The notes under the pieces were generated by a model. It saw only the letters and a program-made list of their open reading frames with translations, was not told where the DNA came from and made no database searches. The position numbers and the translations under genes were made by a program. DNA of 20,888 nucleotides from Gammaproteobacteria bacterium (GTDB lineage Bacteria > Pseudomonadota > Gammaproteobacteria > Steroidobacterales > Steroidobacteraceae): assembly GCA_025350345.1 (NCBI GenBank), contig JANXYA010000133.1, forward strand, positions 1-20,888, in the 5' to 3' direction. Shown here piece by piece: positions 6,923-14,304 of the stretch (its first letter is position 1; each line of letters opens with the position of its first letter).

Positions 6923-7855
6923 CTATTTCTGCGTGCAGACGGTCACGTCGCCGCTCTTGGTGTCGATATGCACGCGCCCACCACCCTTGCCACTGCGGAA
7001 ACTGAGCCGGCTGCCGGGCCCGTAGTGCTCCTCGGTGGGCTTCGGCCCGAAGCAGTTGCTGATGCTGCCGCTGAAGCTCTGCACCTCGATGTCGGCATCG
7101 GGTTGTGCGGTGAACTTGACGCGCAGATCGCCGCTGATCGAGGAGGCCTCGAACTGGCCCGACGGCGTGAGCGCGCTGCTCACCTTTACATCGCCCGAGA
7201 CGCTCTCAAAGTGCGCGTTGCTCAGGTTGCCCAGCGTGAGCTCGGCGTCGCCACTGACGGTGCTGACCCGGACATCGCCGTCTGCTCCGCTCACGGTGAT
7301 ATCACCGCTGATGGACTTGATCTGCAGGGCGTGATCATCGTGCGTGCTCATGCGCACGTCGCCGCTCACCGTATTGACCTGCAGGTTGCCGCCGGCGCTG
7401 CCGCTGATGTCACCGCTCACGGTCTGCAGCTTCTGGCTGCCGTCGATCGCGCTGACGGTGAGGTCGGCGCTGACCAGCGAGGCCTCCAGTGAACTGCCGT
7501 GCGGTATCTTGATCTTCAGGTGCGCCGAACTGTCGCCCATCCAGCTGCTGCCGGAAGGCAGCACCACGCGAATCGTGGTGTGATTGCCGCTGCCGGCGCC
7601 GGTACTGCCAGTGACGTCAACGCGCTCGACCTTGTCGCCAATGGTGCCACTCACATCGACCAGCGGTTGATCCCAGCCCGTGACGTCGATCGAGCCGGCG
7701 ACGTTGACGATCTCGACGGTGCCGGTAGGATCGGCCGCCGTCTTGGCGGCGAAGGGCTTGGTGCTCGCGAACGCAGGGGCGGCGAAGCAGGGCAGCAGCA
7801 GTACAGGGAGCAGTGCCAGGCGGATGGGTCGCGCCGCGAAGTTCATCGGTTTCAT
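6923..7855 (-). CDS. DUF4097-family exported beta-strand repeat protein
   Basis: The ATG at 7855 is preceded by a good GAGGAG site; the same frame stays open upstream, but that part overlaps the anti-sigma gene and is a shadow. The 310-residue product has a signal peptide ending AFA at residue 30. A beta-rich domain follows with the repeated signature VSGD(I/V): at least six copies of the SGD turn (TVSGDISG, TVSGDVRM, SISGDITV, TVSGDAEL, SVSGDVKV, SISGDLRV) plus degenerate ones near the C-terminus. This is the DUF4097 putative adhesin or beta-solenoid family, whose biochemical role is unknown. It lies 2 bases after the putative anti-sigma gene, last in a sigma/anti-sigma operon, so it is probably a target or sensor of that module. 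Confidence 0.88.
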   Translation of the reverse strand: MKPMNFAARPIRLALLPVLLLPCFAAPAFASTKPFAAKTAADPTGTVEIVNVAGSIDVTGWDQPLVDVSGTIGDKVERVDVTGSTGAGSGNHTTIRVVLPSGSSWMGDSSAHLKIKIPHGSSLEASLVSADLTVSAIDGSQKLQTVSGDISGSAGGNLQVNTVSGDVRMSTHDDHALQIKSISGDITVSGADGDVRVSTVSGDAELTLGNLSNAHFESVSGDVKVSSALTPSGQFEASSISGDLRVKFTAQPDADIEVQSFSGSISNCFGPKPTEEHYGPGSRLSFRSGKGGGRVHIDTKSGDVTVCTQK

Positions 7856-7857
7856 GA

Positions 7858-8433
7858 TCAAGTTCTCCTCGTAAGCATGGGTTCTGTGGCTTGGGATACG
7901 CCGGTGTAGAGCTCGATCTCCTGCTGCCAGGTGCTGCGCAGCAGCTGCTGGAGCAGGGGACTGGCCGGATCGCGGCTCAGTGCATCGCGGATGTCCGCGT
8001 TGGCCTTGCGAATGGTTTCCAGATCCGCGCGCACGCGCTCCCGTGTCGCCGGGGCCAGCAGGGCAAGGCGCCCCTCGTAGGTGCTCTGCAGCGCCGCGCG
8101 GGCGGAGAGGAAGGCCGCATCCCGCGGAGCTTCGAAACTCACCATCGTCTGCTGCGCCGGTGCTGCGGTGCCGCCTTGCGCGAGCAACGAGGCCGTCGCC
8201 TGCGGGCGCAGCACCGACCAGGACAGCGCCCCCACCAGGCCGACTAGCCCCAGGCTCGCGGCCAGTGCCACCGGCCATTGCGGCCAGCGTGCCGGGCCCG
8301 GCTCGCGCTGCCGGTTCGCCGCACCCTCATGCATCGCCTGCGCGATGGCAGGCCACAGGTCGCGCGCCGGAGTGAGCTCGCGCGGCAGGCGCGCGAGTGC
8401 CTCGTCCACGGATCCGGAAATCTCGCTGTTCAT
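7858..8433 (-). CDS. Single-helix membrane protein, putative anti-sigma factor
   Basis: This 191-residue protein has a cytoplasmic N-terminal region with LPRELTPARDLWPAIAQAM, a helix pattern common in anti-sigma factors. One membrane helix lies at about 53-75. A periplasmic region of about 110 residues is largely helical and Arg/Glu-rich (ATRERVRADLETIRKANADIRDAL). No zinc motif is seen. Its ATG overlaps the ECF sigma stop codon (ATGA), a coupling typical of sigma/anti-sigma pairs, and that is the strongest evidence. Its stop is 2 bases from the DUF4097 start. Confidence 0.7.
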   Translation of the reverse strand: MNSEISGSVDEALARLPRELTPARDLWPAIAQAMHEGAANRQREPGPARWPQWPVALAASLGLVGLVGALSWSVLRPQATASLLAQGGTAAPAQQTMVSFEAPRDAAFLSARAALQSTYEGRLALLAPATRERVRADLETIRKANADIRDALSRDPASPLLQQLLRSTWQQEIELYTGVSQATEPMLTRRT

Positions 8434-8927
8434 GCCGTCTCCAGGCCGATGCCCAGTTGTGTTGCCAGCAGCCGGCGCGCGCGGTGCAATTGCGCCTTGC
8501 TCGTGCCGATGGCGATGCCGAGCATCGCCGCCGCTTCCTCGTGGGTGTGACCGTAGATGCCGACCAGCACCAGCACGTCACGCGCACCGGGCGGCAGGCG
8601 CCGCAGGGCGCGCTCGACGTCGATGGTGTCCGCGGCCTCTCCGCCATCGCTCAGTTGCAGCGCTTCCCCGTCGAGCTCATCGGCTTCCCGCAGGGGATCG
8701 CCGCGGCCCCGGCGCCGCTGCGTGAGGACGGCGTTGACCGCGATCCGATGCAGCCAGGTGGCAAACCGGCTCCGCCCCTCGAAGCGGGGGAGTGCGCGCC
8801 AGGCCGCGATGAAGCAATCCTGCGTGCAGTCCTCGGCCAGGGCGGCCTGCCCTGTCAGGCGCAGGCACAGGCCATAGACCTGGCCCACGTGCGCCCGGTA
8901 CAGGGCCTCGAAGTCTTCGCCAACCAT
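8430..8927 (-). CDS. ECF-family RNA polymerase sigma factor
   Basis: From the ATG at 8927 the protein is 165 residues, normal for an ECF factor. Region 2 (about 5-72) contains FEALYRAHVGQVYGLCLRLT, AEDCTQDCFIAAWRALPRF and FATWLHRIAVNAVL. Region 4 (about 105-155) contains ALRRLPPGARDVLVLVGIYG and the helix-turn-helix HEEAAAMLGIAIGTSKAQLHRARR. The frame is open further upstream to 8993, but that stretch overlaps the EamA permease gene and lacks sigma-like sequence. No strong ribosome site precedes 8927. The gene is 32 bases downstream of the permease stop, so some read-through transcription is likely. It overlaps the anti-sigma gene by 4 bases. Confidence 0.93.
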   Translation of the reverse strand: MVGEDFEALYRAHVGQVYGLCLRLTGQAALAEDCTQDCFIAAWRALPRFEGRSRFATWLHRIAVNAVLTQRRRGRGDPLREADELDGEALQLSDGGEAADTIDVERALRRLPPGARDVLVLVGIYGHTHEEAAAMLGIAIGTSKAQLHRARRLLATQLGIGLETA

Positions 8928-8959
8928 GTGTACTTGGAGTGCGTTTCCGGGTCGATGGT

Positions 8960-9979
8960 TTAGACGGCGACCCGATCGGCGCCCATGGCGCACAGGGCGG
9001 ATCCGGCCACCACGGCGCAGGCACCCAGCAGCATCAGCGCGTCGGGCGCCTCGATCGCAGCGAACCCGGGCAACCAGTACGGGGCGAGGATCCCACCCAG
9101 CAGGGTGAACAGGGGCGAGATGCTGACCGTGGCGCTGACCCGCGCCACTTCACCGAGCTTCATGGCCTCGGCGTAGGCACCGTAGGCGATGAGCGTGTTG
9201 AAGCAGCAGAACAGCAACGCCCAGGCCTGGGTGTGGCTCAGCCCCTGGAGCCTCGCCGGGTGCACCAGCGGGGTGAGCAGCAGGGCGCCCCCGACGTACA
9301 GCAGCCACAGCGTCTGCGGCGAGCTCAGCGCGCGCAGCAGGCGCTTCTGCGCCAGGCCATAGCAGGCCCAGGTCATGGCGCCGACCAACAGCAGCAGCAC
9401 GCCGAAACCCTCATGGGCGCGCACCCCGAACAGCAGCGGGAGCCGTCTGTTGAAGAACAGCCCCAGTCCAGTGAGCAGCACCGCAAAGCCGAACCATTGC
9501 AGACGGCTGAAGCGCTCCCCCAGGACGATCAGGCCGCCGAACAGCAGGAACAGGTTGGCCAGCTGCGTGACAACCTGTGCGATGGCGGGTGAAGTGAGGC
9601 TGACGCCGACGACGAACAGGGTGTAGTTGATGGTCACACCGACGATCGCGACCAGCAGCAGCAACGGGAGCGGTGCGGCCAGACGCCAGGGCCGGGGCAG
9701 CACACCGGCACGGCCCAGCAGCGCGCCGACCACCACGGCGGCGAACAGGAAGCGGCACCAGGTGATCGTGAAGGTGTCGAGCACGGGCGTCAGCAGCCAC
9801 AGGGCCAGGGGCAGCAGCCCCCACAGGAGCGCCGCCAGCAGCGCCAGGGCGAAGGCGAGGCGCCGGTGTTGGACTTGACTGCGCAGTCTCAGGCTCGGCG
9901 GCAATAGACGGGCGGCAGGTGCATCGGGCACGTTATACACTTTATGCGGCGACAAGCTAAGACAGGGGAGCGAACGCAT
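8960..9979 (-). CDS. EamA-family (drug/metabolite transporter superfamily) permease
   Basis: Up to 339 residues, with about ten hydrophobic helices in two similar halves, as in EamA/DMT exporters. The first half carries LALLAALLWGLLPLALWLL, FTITWCRFLFAAVVVGALL and the typical TSPAIAQVVTQLANLFLLFGGLIVLGE segment. The second carries GAMTWACYGLAQKRLL and ARVSATVSISPLFTLLGGIL. Such permeases export small metabolites or amino acids; the substrate cannot be told. The start is uncertain. The ATG at 9979 gives a long 40-residue N-tail and overlaps the ATG of the opposite ParB-like gene. A GTG at 9940 is an alternative, and a TATAAC hexamer on the minus strand at 9937-9932 would imply an even later start. 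Confidence 0.85.
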   Translation of the reverse strand: MRSLPCLSLSPHKVYNVPDAPAARLLPPSLRLRSQVQHRRLAFALALLAALLWGLLPLALWLLTPVLDTFTITWCRFLFAAVVVGALLGRAGVLPRPWRLAAPLPLLLLVAIVGVTINYTLFVVGVSLTSPAIAQVVTQLANLFLLFGGLIVLGERFSRLQWFGFAVLLTGLGLFFNRRLPLLFGVRAHEGFGVLLLLVGAMTWACYGLAQKRLLRALSSPQTLWLLYVGGALLLTPLVHPARLQGLSHTQAWALLFCCFNTLIAYGAYAEAMKLGEVARVSATVSISPLFTLLGGILAPYWLPGFAAIEAPDALMLLGACAVVAGSALCAMGADRVAV

Positions 9980-10598
9980 GTGGCCCGAATACCCTCAATA
10001 CCATCTCCGGCGCGAAACTCCCGAACGGCTGCGGCCGACGCAGATGTCGGTCGGATTTGCAGAAGTGGCGGCCAAGCGCAGGGAGTGGGCCGCGCTGGGC
10101 CGCAAGGCGCGCCGGGCGGTCCTTGAGCACCAGGTGTTTCCCGCCGTACTGGGGCCAGGCAGCCGCTTCTACATCACCGATCACCACCATCTCGCGCTGG
10201 CACTGATCGAGGAAGAGGTTCCGAACGTATGGGTCGCGGCGCAGGACGATCTTTCGTGGCTGGAAACCGCGGTGTTCTGGCGGACGATGGAGTTCCGCGC
10301 CTGGGCGCATCCATATGACGCCAAGGGCCGGCGCCGGGACTGCAGCGAAATCCCGGCCCGCCTGAGCTCACTGAAGGACGATCCCTATAGAAGCCTGGCC
10401 GGGCGCGTGCGTCACGCCGGGGGGTACGCGAAGTCCAGCGCGCCCTTCGCGGAGTTTCTCTGGGCGGATTTCTTTCGCGCACACTTCAGCCGCGCACTGT
10501 TGCGGCGTGAGCTGCGGCGGGCCGTGCGCGAAGGGACGAAACTGGCCAGATCCGCGGCCGCCCGATACCTCCCAGGCTGGTCCGGCAGCCACCGGTGA
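9978..10598 (+). CDS. ParB-like protein (ParBc_2 family, putative nuclease)
   Basis: The ATG at 9978 follows a good AGGGGAG site. The 206-residue protein starts with RPTQMSVGFAEVAAKR, then VFPAVLGPGSRFYITDHHHLALAL with the DHHH cluster at 68-71, then HPYDAKGRRRDCSEIPARLSSLKDDPYRSLAGRVRHAGGYAKSSAPFAEFLWADFF split over the second half. This combination matches the ParBc_2 family, described as distantly related to ParB and possibly a nuclease; no activity is established as far as I know. There is no ParA partner or parS-like cluster here, so chromosome partitioning is unlikely. Its TGA overlaps the GTG start of the SulP transporter (GTGA), so the two are probably co-translated. Confidence 0.82.
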   Translation: MWPEYPQYHLRRETPERLRPTQMSVGFAEVAAKRREWAALGRKARRAVLEHQVFPAVLGPGSRFYITDHHHLALALIEEEVPNVWVAAQDDLSWLETAVFWRTMEFRAWAHPYDAKGRRRDCSEIPARLSSLKDDPYRSLAGRVRHAGGYAKSSAPFAEFLWADFFRAHFSRALLRRELRRAVREGTKLARSAAARYLPGWSGSHR

Positions 10599-12211
10599 GG
10601 CGGCCCTGGCCCGACCTGATTGCCGGACTGTCCATTGCCGGCCTGGTATTGCCGGAAGCCGTGGCTTACGCCGGCATCGCGGGACTGCCGCCGCTGTCCG
10701 GCCTGCTGGCCGCCGTCGCCGGGCTGGTGACCTATGGGCTCCTGGGCGGGAGCCGCTTTGCCATCGTGGCCGCCACTTCATCGTCCGCCGCGGTACTGGC
10801 GGCAGCACTGCGCTCCCTCCCCGGCGTATCCGGGCCACAGGCCCTGGCCGCCGCGGCCGCCATCGTGATGATGGCGGGGGTCCTGTTCCTGGCCGCCAGC
10901 GCCATGCGGCTGGGCCGCATGGCGCAGGTGATTGCCCGGCCGGTAGTGCGCGGCCTGGCCCTCGCGCTGGCCATCGTGATCAGCGTGCGCCAGCTGGCGC
11001 GCCTCTGCGGCATCCAGGCGACCCACACGGCGGTGGCACCGCTCCTCGCCGAGATCGTGCGACGGCATTCCGAATGGCATCAGTCCAGTCTGCTGCTGGG
11101 CGGCGCGGCGCTGCTGATCCTGGTGATCTTGCAGCGCTGGCCGCGCCTACCAGGCACCCTGGCCGTCATTGCGCTGGGCATCGCCGCGGTGCCGCTGCTG
11201 GGAGCGCGCGGCGCGGATGTCATGCTGGTGGGGCCGATCGAGCTGAGCGCGATTCGGGTGCACTTGCCCGGGCTGTCCTTCGAGGAGTGGCTGCGCGCCA
11301 TGGAGCTGGCGGTTGCGTTGATGCTGGTGCTGTTCGCGGAGAGTTACGGTTCGATTCGGGCGAGCGCCCTGCGCCATGGTGATGCGGTCAACGTCAATCG
11401 CGAGCTGCTGGCGCTCGGCGCCGCCAACGTGGTCGCCGGGCTTTTCCAGGGCATGCCGGTGGGCGCGGGCTACTCGGCCACGGCCGCGCATGAGTCCCTC
11501 GGCGCGCGCTCGCGCCTGTCGGGGCTGGTGGCCGCCGCATGCGTGCTCGCGGCCCTGGGTCTGCTGCTGCCATGGGTGGAGCGCATGCCCGAACCGGTGC
11601 TGGCGGCGATCGTGATCTTCGCCATGCGCCATGCATTGACCATCGAGCCGCTCCGGCCCTACCTGAAATGGAAGCGCGATCGCGTGCTGGTCGCGGTGGC
11701 CGTCGCCGCGGTGCTGTTGCTGGGCGTGCTGGACGGATTGCTGGTCGCGATCGGCGTCAGTCTGGCGCTGCTGATACGCGAATTCACGCAACCGCGTGTC
11801 AGCGTGCTGGGGCGGCTCGCCGGCAGCCACGATTTTGTCAGCCTGGGGTTCCACCCGGAGGTGCAGGTGGTGCCGGGCGTGCTGATCCTGCGGCCGGAGG
11901 AACCGCTGTTCTTTGCCAATGCGGAGGCGATCCTGGAGGAGGTGGCGGCGCGCGTGGCCGCCGCACCCACCGTGCGCGCGCTGGTATTGAGCCTGGAGGA
12001 ATCGCCGAATCTTGACGGCACTGCCATCGAAGCACTCGGCCAATTCGCTGCCGGGAGCCTGCGGCCGGGACTGACCCTGCGTCTTGCGCGGCTGAAGGAC
12101 CCGGTGTTCGCGGTGCTGAGCGCGGCCGCCCTGCCCGGGCTGAGCGGAGCGGTGCTCGGCGGCGCCAGCGTTGACGCCGTGGTGCACGAGTTGACGGACC
12201 GCGGAGCCTGA
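10595..12211 (+). CDS. SulP-family inorganic anion transporter with STAS domain
   Basis: This 538-residue protein starts at a GTG overlapping the ParB-like stop. The N-terminal half begins with the SulP signature GLVLPEAVAYAGIAGLPPLSGLL and has about 10-14 membrane helices. The helix that usually carries a GP(T/S)A motif reads SRFAIVAATSSSAAVLAAAL, a divergent form. FAESYGSIRASALRHGD and NRELLALGAANVVAGLFQGMPVG match the later conserved core. A cytoplasmic STAS domain occupies about 430-535 (GVLILRPEEPLFFANAEAIL, LDGTAIEAL). SulP proteins carry sulfate, bicarbonate or dicarboxylates; the substrate cannot be read from the sequence. A PII gene follows after 69 bases. Confidence 0.92.
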   Translation: MRRPWPDLIAGLSIAGLVLPEAVAYAGIAGLPPLSGLLAAVAGLVTYGLLGGSRFAIVAATSSSAAVLAAALRSLPGVSGPQALAAAAAIVMMAGVLFLAASAMRLGRMAQVIARPVVRGLALALAIVISVRQLARLCGIQATHTAVAPLLAEIVRRHSEWHQSSLLLGGAALLILVILQRWPRLPGTLAVIALGIAAVPLLGARGADVMLVGPIELSAIRVHLPGLSFEEWLRAMELAVALMLVLFAESYGSIRASALRHGDAVNVNRELLALGAANVVAGLFQGMPVGAGYSATAAHESLGARSRLSGLVAAACVLAALGLLLPWVERMPEPVLAAIVIFAMRHALTIEPLRPYLKWKRDRVLVAVAVAAVLLLGVLDGLLVAIGVSLALLIREFTQPRVSVLGRLAGSHDFVSLGFHPEVQVVPGVLILRPEEPLFFANAEAILEEVAARVAAAPTVRALVLSLEESPNLDGTAIEALGQFAAGSLRPGLTLRLARLKDPVFAVLSAAALPGLSGAVLGGASVDAVVHELTDRGA

Positions 12212-12280
12212 GCCATGGCGCCGCAATTTGCGCTACGATACGGCCCGGAGAAGAATCCGTCGGGCCGCCAGGGAGCCGCA

Positions 12281-12619
12281 ATGAAACTGATCACTGCCGT
12301 CATCAAGCCCTTCAAGCTGGATGAAGTGCGTTCGGCCCTGTCGGAACTCGGCATTTCCGGCATGACGGTGACCGAAGTCAAGGGCTTTGGGCGCCAGCGC
12401 GGTCACACCGAGTTGTATCGCGGCGCCGAATACGTCGTCGATTTCGTTCCCAAGACGCGCATCGAAATCGGCGTGCGCTCCGAACTCGTCGACCAGGTCG
12501 TGGACGCCATCGTGAAGGCGGCCAAGACCGGAAAAGTCGGTGACGGCAAGATTTTCGTCACCGGCATCGATCGCGTGGTGCGTATCCGTACCGGCGAGAT
12601 GGACGACTCGGCGCTCTAG
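12281..12619 (+). CDS. glnB: PII nitrogen-regulatory signal protein
   Basis: This 112-residue protein is a full-length PII. It begins MKLITAVIKPFKLDEVRSAL. The T-loop reads GRQRGHTELYRGAEYVVDF, with the uridylylation site Y51, and the B-loop region TGKVGDGKIFV binds ATP/ADP. The C-terminus GEMDDSAL is between typical GlnB and GlnK ends, so the paralog is uncertain. The ATG at 12281 is supported by a GGGAG site; a longer in-frame reading from 12215 adds non-PII sequence. PII trimers sense 2-oxoglutarate and ATP/ADP and control GlnE, NtrB or membrane transporters. Here no amtB is adjacent; the upstream neighbour is a SulP transporter. Its TAG overlaps the stop of the opposing gene. Confidence 0.95.
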   Translation: MKLITAVIKPFKLDEVRSALSELGISGMTVTEVKGFGRQRGHTELYRGAEYVVDFVPKTRIEIGVRSELVDQVVDAIVKAAKTGKVGDGKIFVTGIDRVVRIRTGEMDDSAL

Positions 12620-13344
12620 TTTGCACCGGCGGGCGGCGGGGCCACCCGCCGATAGCGGGTCTGCAGCGTAAAGCGGCCGAATTCCGGGGCGTTGGCCTCG
12701 AAGCTAACGCGCAGCACATTGCTCCCGCTCTCCACCTCGTAGCGCCAGCTGCGTTCCGAACGATTGGTGTAGTGCGCGCGGACCACGAAGGCCTGCTGGT
12801 TCCAGCCGCTTTCGACATTGGCTGCGCCGCTGCTGTCGATGCGTGACACCGTCTGGTCGGGAAAGTAGCGCCGCGTGGGCTCGGCGTCGGGGCTGATCTC
12901 CAGCGCCTCCTTGTCGATCGCGATGAGCAGCACGGCCGGCGGGCGCAGTTCATCGCCCAGGCGCGAGCGGACCTTGTCCGGCTCCTCGGGCGGCACGACC
13001 AGGGAGTAGGCCTCGCTATTCGGGTTATCGATGCTGCCGCCTGAATCCCGATCGCCGGAGGAATCACCACCGCCGCGCCGGCCGCCGCCCATTCCGGCTG
13101 CGCCGTGCCGCGGGAGCATGCGGCGGCGTTGAATCTCCAGCAGCGCCTTCAGCTTGGTCTCGAAATTATCGCTGGCGGCGCTGTCCTGCTGCCATTGGCC
13201 CGCGAGCGCAACACCGGCCGGTGGCGGAAGCGTCGCCAGCGTCCCGCAGGCCCCGGCCCACAGCGCGACGAGCAGCACCCCCACGGCACTGAGCGATCGC
13301 CCAGTGCGAGTCGAGCGGTGGCCTAAATGTACGCGGCTGTGCAT
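12616..13344 (-). CDS. Putative lipoprotein of unknown function
   Basis: From the ATG at 13344 the product is 242 residues. A basic N-tail of about 17 residues precedes a hydrophobic stretch ending WAGAC, a plausible but imperfect lipobox with C33. The mature part opens with GQWQQDSAASDNFETKLKALLEIQRRRM, then a Gly/Arg/Asp/Ser-rich flexible stretch (about 84-105), then a beta-rich C-terminal domain with LIAIDKEALEIS and FGRFTLQTRYRRV. I recognise no named family. Other starts (13368, 13407) are possible; none has a strong ribosome site. It lies 66 bases downstream of the DUF3014 gene on the same strand and converges on glnB with overlapping stop codons (CTAG). Confidence 0.6.
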   Translation of the reverse strand: MHSRVHLGHRSTRTGRSLSAVGVLLVALWAGACGTLATLPPPAGVALAGQWQQDSAASDNFETKLKALLEIQRRRMLPRHGAAGMGGGRRGGGDSSGDRDSGGSIDNPNSEAYSLVVPPEEPDKVRSRLGDELRPPAVLLIAIDKEALEISPDAEPTRRYFPDQTVSRIDSSGAANVESGWNQQAFVVRAHYTNRSERSWRYEVESGSNVLRVSFEANAPEFGRFTLQTRYRRVAPPPAGAN

Positions 13345-13400
13345 CCTTGGGCGTACTGACCGCCGCATTCCCGATTGGTTCGCGGCCGAACCGGCGCTCT

Positions 13401-13420
13401 GGGCCACGGGTCAGTGGCCC
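13401..13420 (-). repeat. Hairpin with the DUF3014 stop codon in its loop
   Basis: GGGCCAC (13401-13407) and GTGGCCC (13414-13420) pair perfectly around a 6-base loop that contains the TGA of the DUF3014 gene (13413-13411). A second small stem, GGTTCG/CGAACC (13377-13392, 4-base loop), follows downstream. Neither has a T-run. They may attenuate transcription into the lipoprotein gene. Confidence 0.35.
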
Positions 13421-14223
13421 TGGCCGGCCGGTGCAGCGCCTGGCGCGCTGCCCGGCGCGGTGACGATGAGCGCGCGCAGTTCACGCAACCGGGTGCGCAC
13501 GACGGCGCCATTCTCGCGGCCCATGCGCACCAGGAGCTTCTGGCCCGCGGAACGCGCCTCGAGTTCCGGATCGGCAAACTCCCAGAAGACCTTTGGCCGC
13601 ACGAGTGCCAACGGCTCGGGCGGCTGTGGAGTGGCGAGCAGGTGGTCGATGACCGCCACGAGGCGGTCGTTGAAATAGGCGTGCGGATAACCCAGGTCCT
13701 CGTAGGCGCGCTGAAACAGGGGGTAGTAGTGCTGGTAGAGCGCGCTGACCGTACGCATGTCGAGCGCGCGGAGAGCCGCAATCGCCGCGGCGTAGCGCGA
13801 CGCATTGCGATCATCCAGCGTGGCCTGCTGCTCCTCGCCGACGGTGAGGAAGGGGCCCGGTGTGGAGCGCACCGGGCGCAGTTCCACCGCGAGGCGGGGA
13901 CGCGGCAGATTGTCCACCGTGGCCACAATATGGCGAATCAGGGTCTCCGGCTGCAGCAGGGCGCGCAACGCATCGCCGCCGGGCAGCTGCACGATCGCGG
14001 CCAGGAAGGCCGGATCGCTGTCCTTCAGCGCCGGCAGCGCCGCCCCGGCGTCCACACTCGCCGGCAGCGGATGCGCAATTACCGGCTCCGTCTCGGGCGC
14101 CGGTGGCGCGCTGACCAGTGGCGGCGGCGTCGGGGTCGGCGCGAGGCGTGGCCACCAGTACCAGGTCGCGGCGCTTCCCAGGATCACCACTGCGATCAAT
14201 GCGGGAATGGCCCTGTTGTACAT
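13411..14223 (-). CDS. DUF3014 domain membrane-anchored protein
   Basis: The ATG at 14223 has an excellent AAGGAG site 6 bases upstream, preferred over an in-frame ATG at 14268. The 270-residue protein has one membrane helix at about 5-24 (IPALIAVVILGSAATWYWW), a Pro-rich linker (about 29-60), and a periplasmic DUF3014 domain with SDPAFLAAIVQLPGGDALRALL, RYAAAIAALRALD, YPLFQRAYEDLGYPHAYFND and VFWEFADPELEARSAGQK (each motif is separate along residues 65-245). The family is of unknown function and widespread in gamma- and betaproteobacteria. It is divergent from phaE across 81 bases and is followed by the putative lipoprotein gene. Confidence 0.87.
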   Translation of the reverse strand: MYNRAIPALIAVVILGSAATWYWWPRLAPTPTPPPLVSAPPAPETEPVIAHPLPASVDAGAALPALKDSDPAFLAAIVQLPGGDALRALLQPETLIRHIVATVDNLPRPRLAVELRPVRSTPGPFLTVGEEQQATLDDRNASRYAAAIAALRALDMRTVSALYQHYYPLFQRAYEDLGYPHAYFNDRLVAVIDHLLATPQPPEPLALVRPKVFWEFADPELEARSAGQKLLVRMGRENGAVVRTRLRELRALIVTAPGSAPGAAPAGQGH

Positions 14224-14257
14224 GTCGGTCTCCTTAGTCAGCGCCCGGGTCAGGGCG

Positions 14258-14263
14258 TATGAT
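14258..14263 (+). promoter_or_regulatory. Possible -10 box of the phaE promoter
   Basis: TATGAT at 14258-14263 is a good sigma-70 -10 hexamer. The best -35 partner, TTAGTC (14234-14239), is poor, with 18 bases between. It would place the transcript start about 35 bases before the phaE ATG. It lies in the 81-base gap divergent from the DUF3014 gene. Confidence 0.3.
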
Positions 14264-14304
14264 TTCATCCCGCGGCGTTACTGACAAAACTGTTTGGAGG
14301 CGGC

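Noticed and set aside
8928..8959. ECF-type promoter (GGAAAC) before the second sigma gene
   Set aside because: At the normal 16-base spacing the -10 would fall on the start codon, so it cannot serve the annotated start.
9978..10598. Chromosome or plasmid partitioning locus around the ParB-like gene
   Set aside because: There is no ParA, no parS cluster and no replication gene nearby, and the ParBc_2 family is only distantly related to ParB.
11147..12226. Minus-strand open frame of 359 codons under the SulP gene
   Set aside because: It is a His/Arg/Gln-rich antisense shadow of a clearly recognisable transporter gene.
12216..12231. Sigma-54-like promoter before glnB (TGG...TTTGC)
   Set aside because: The GG and GC pairs are separated by 11 bases, not the strict 10, and the flanking consensus is poor.
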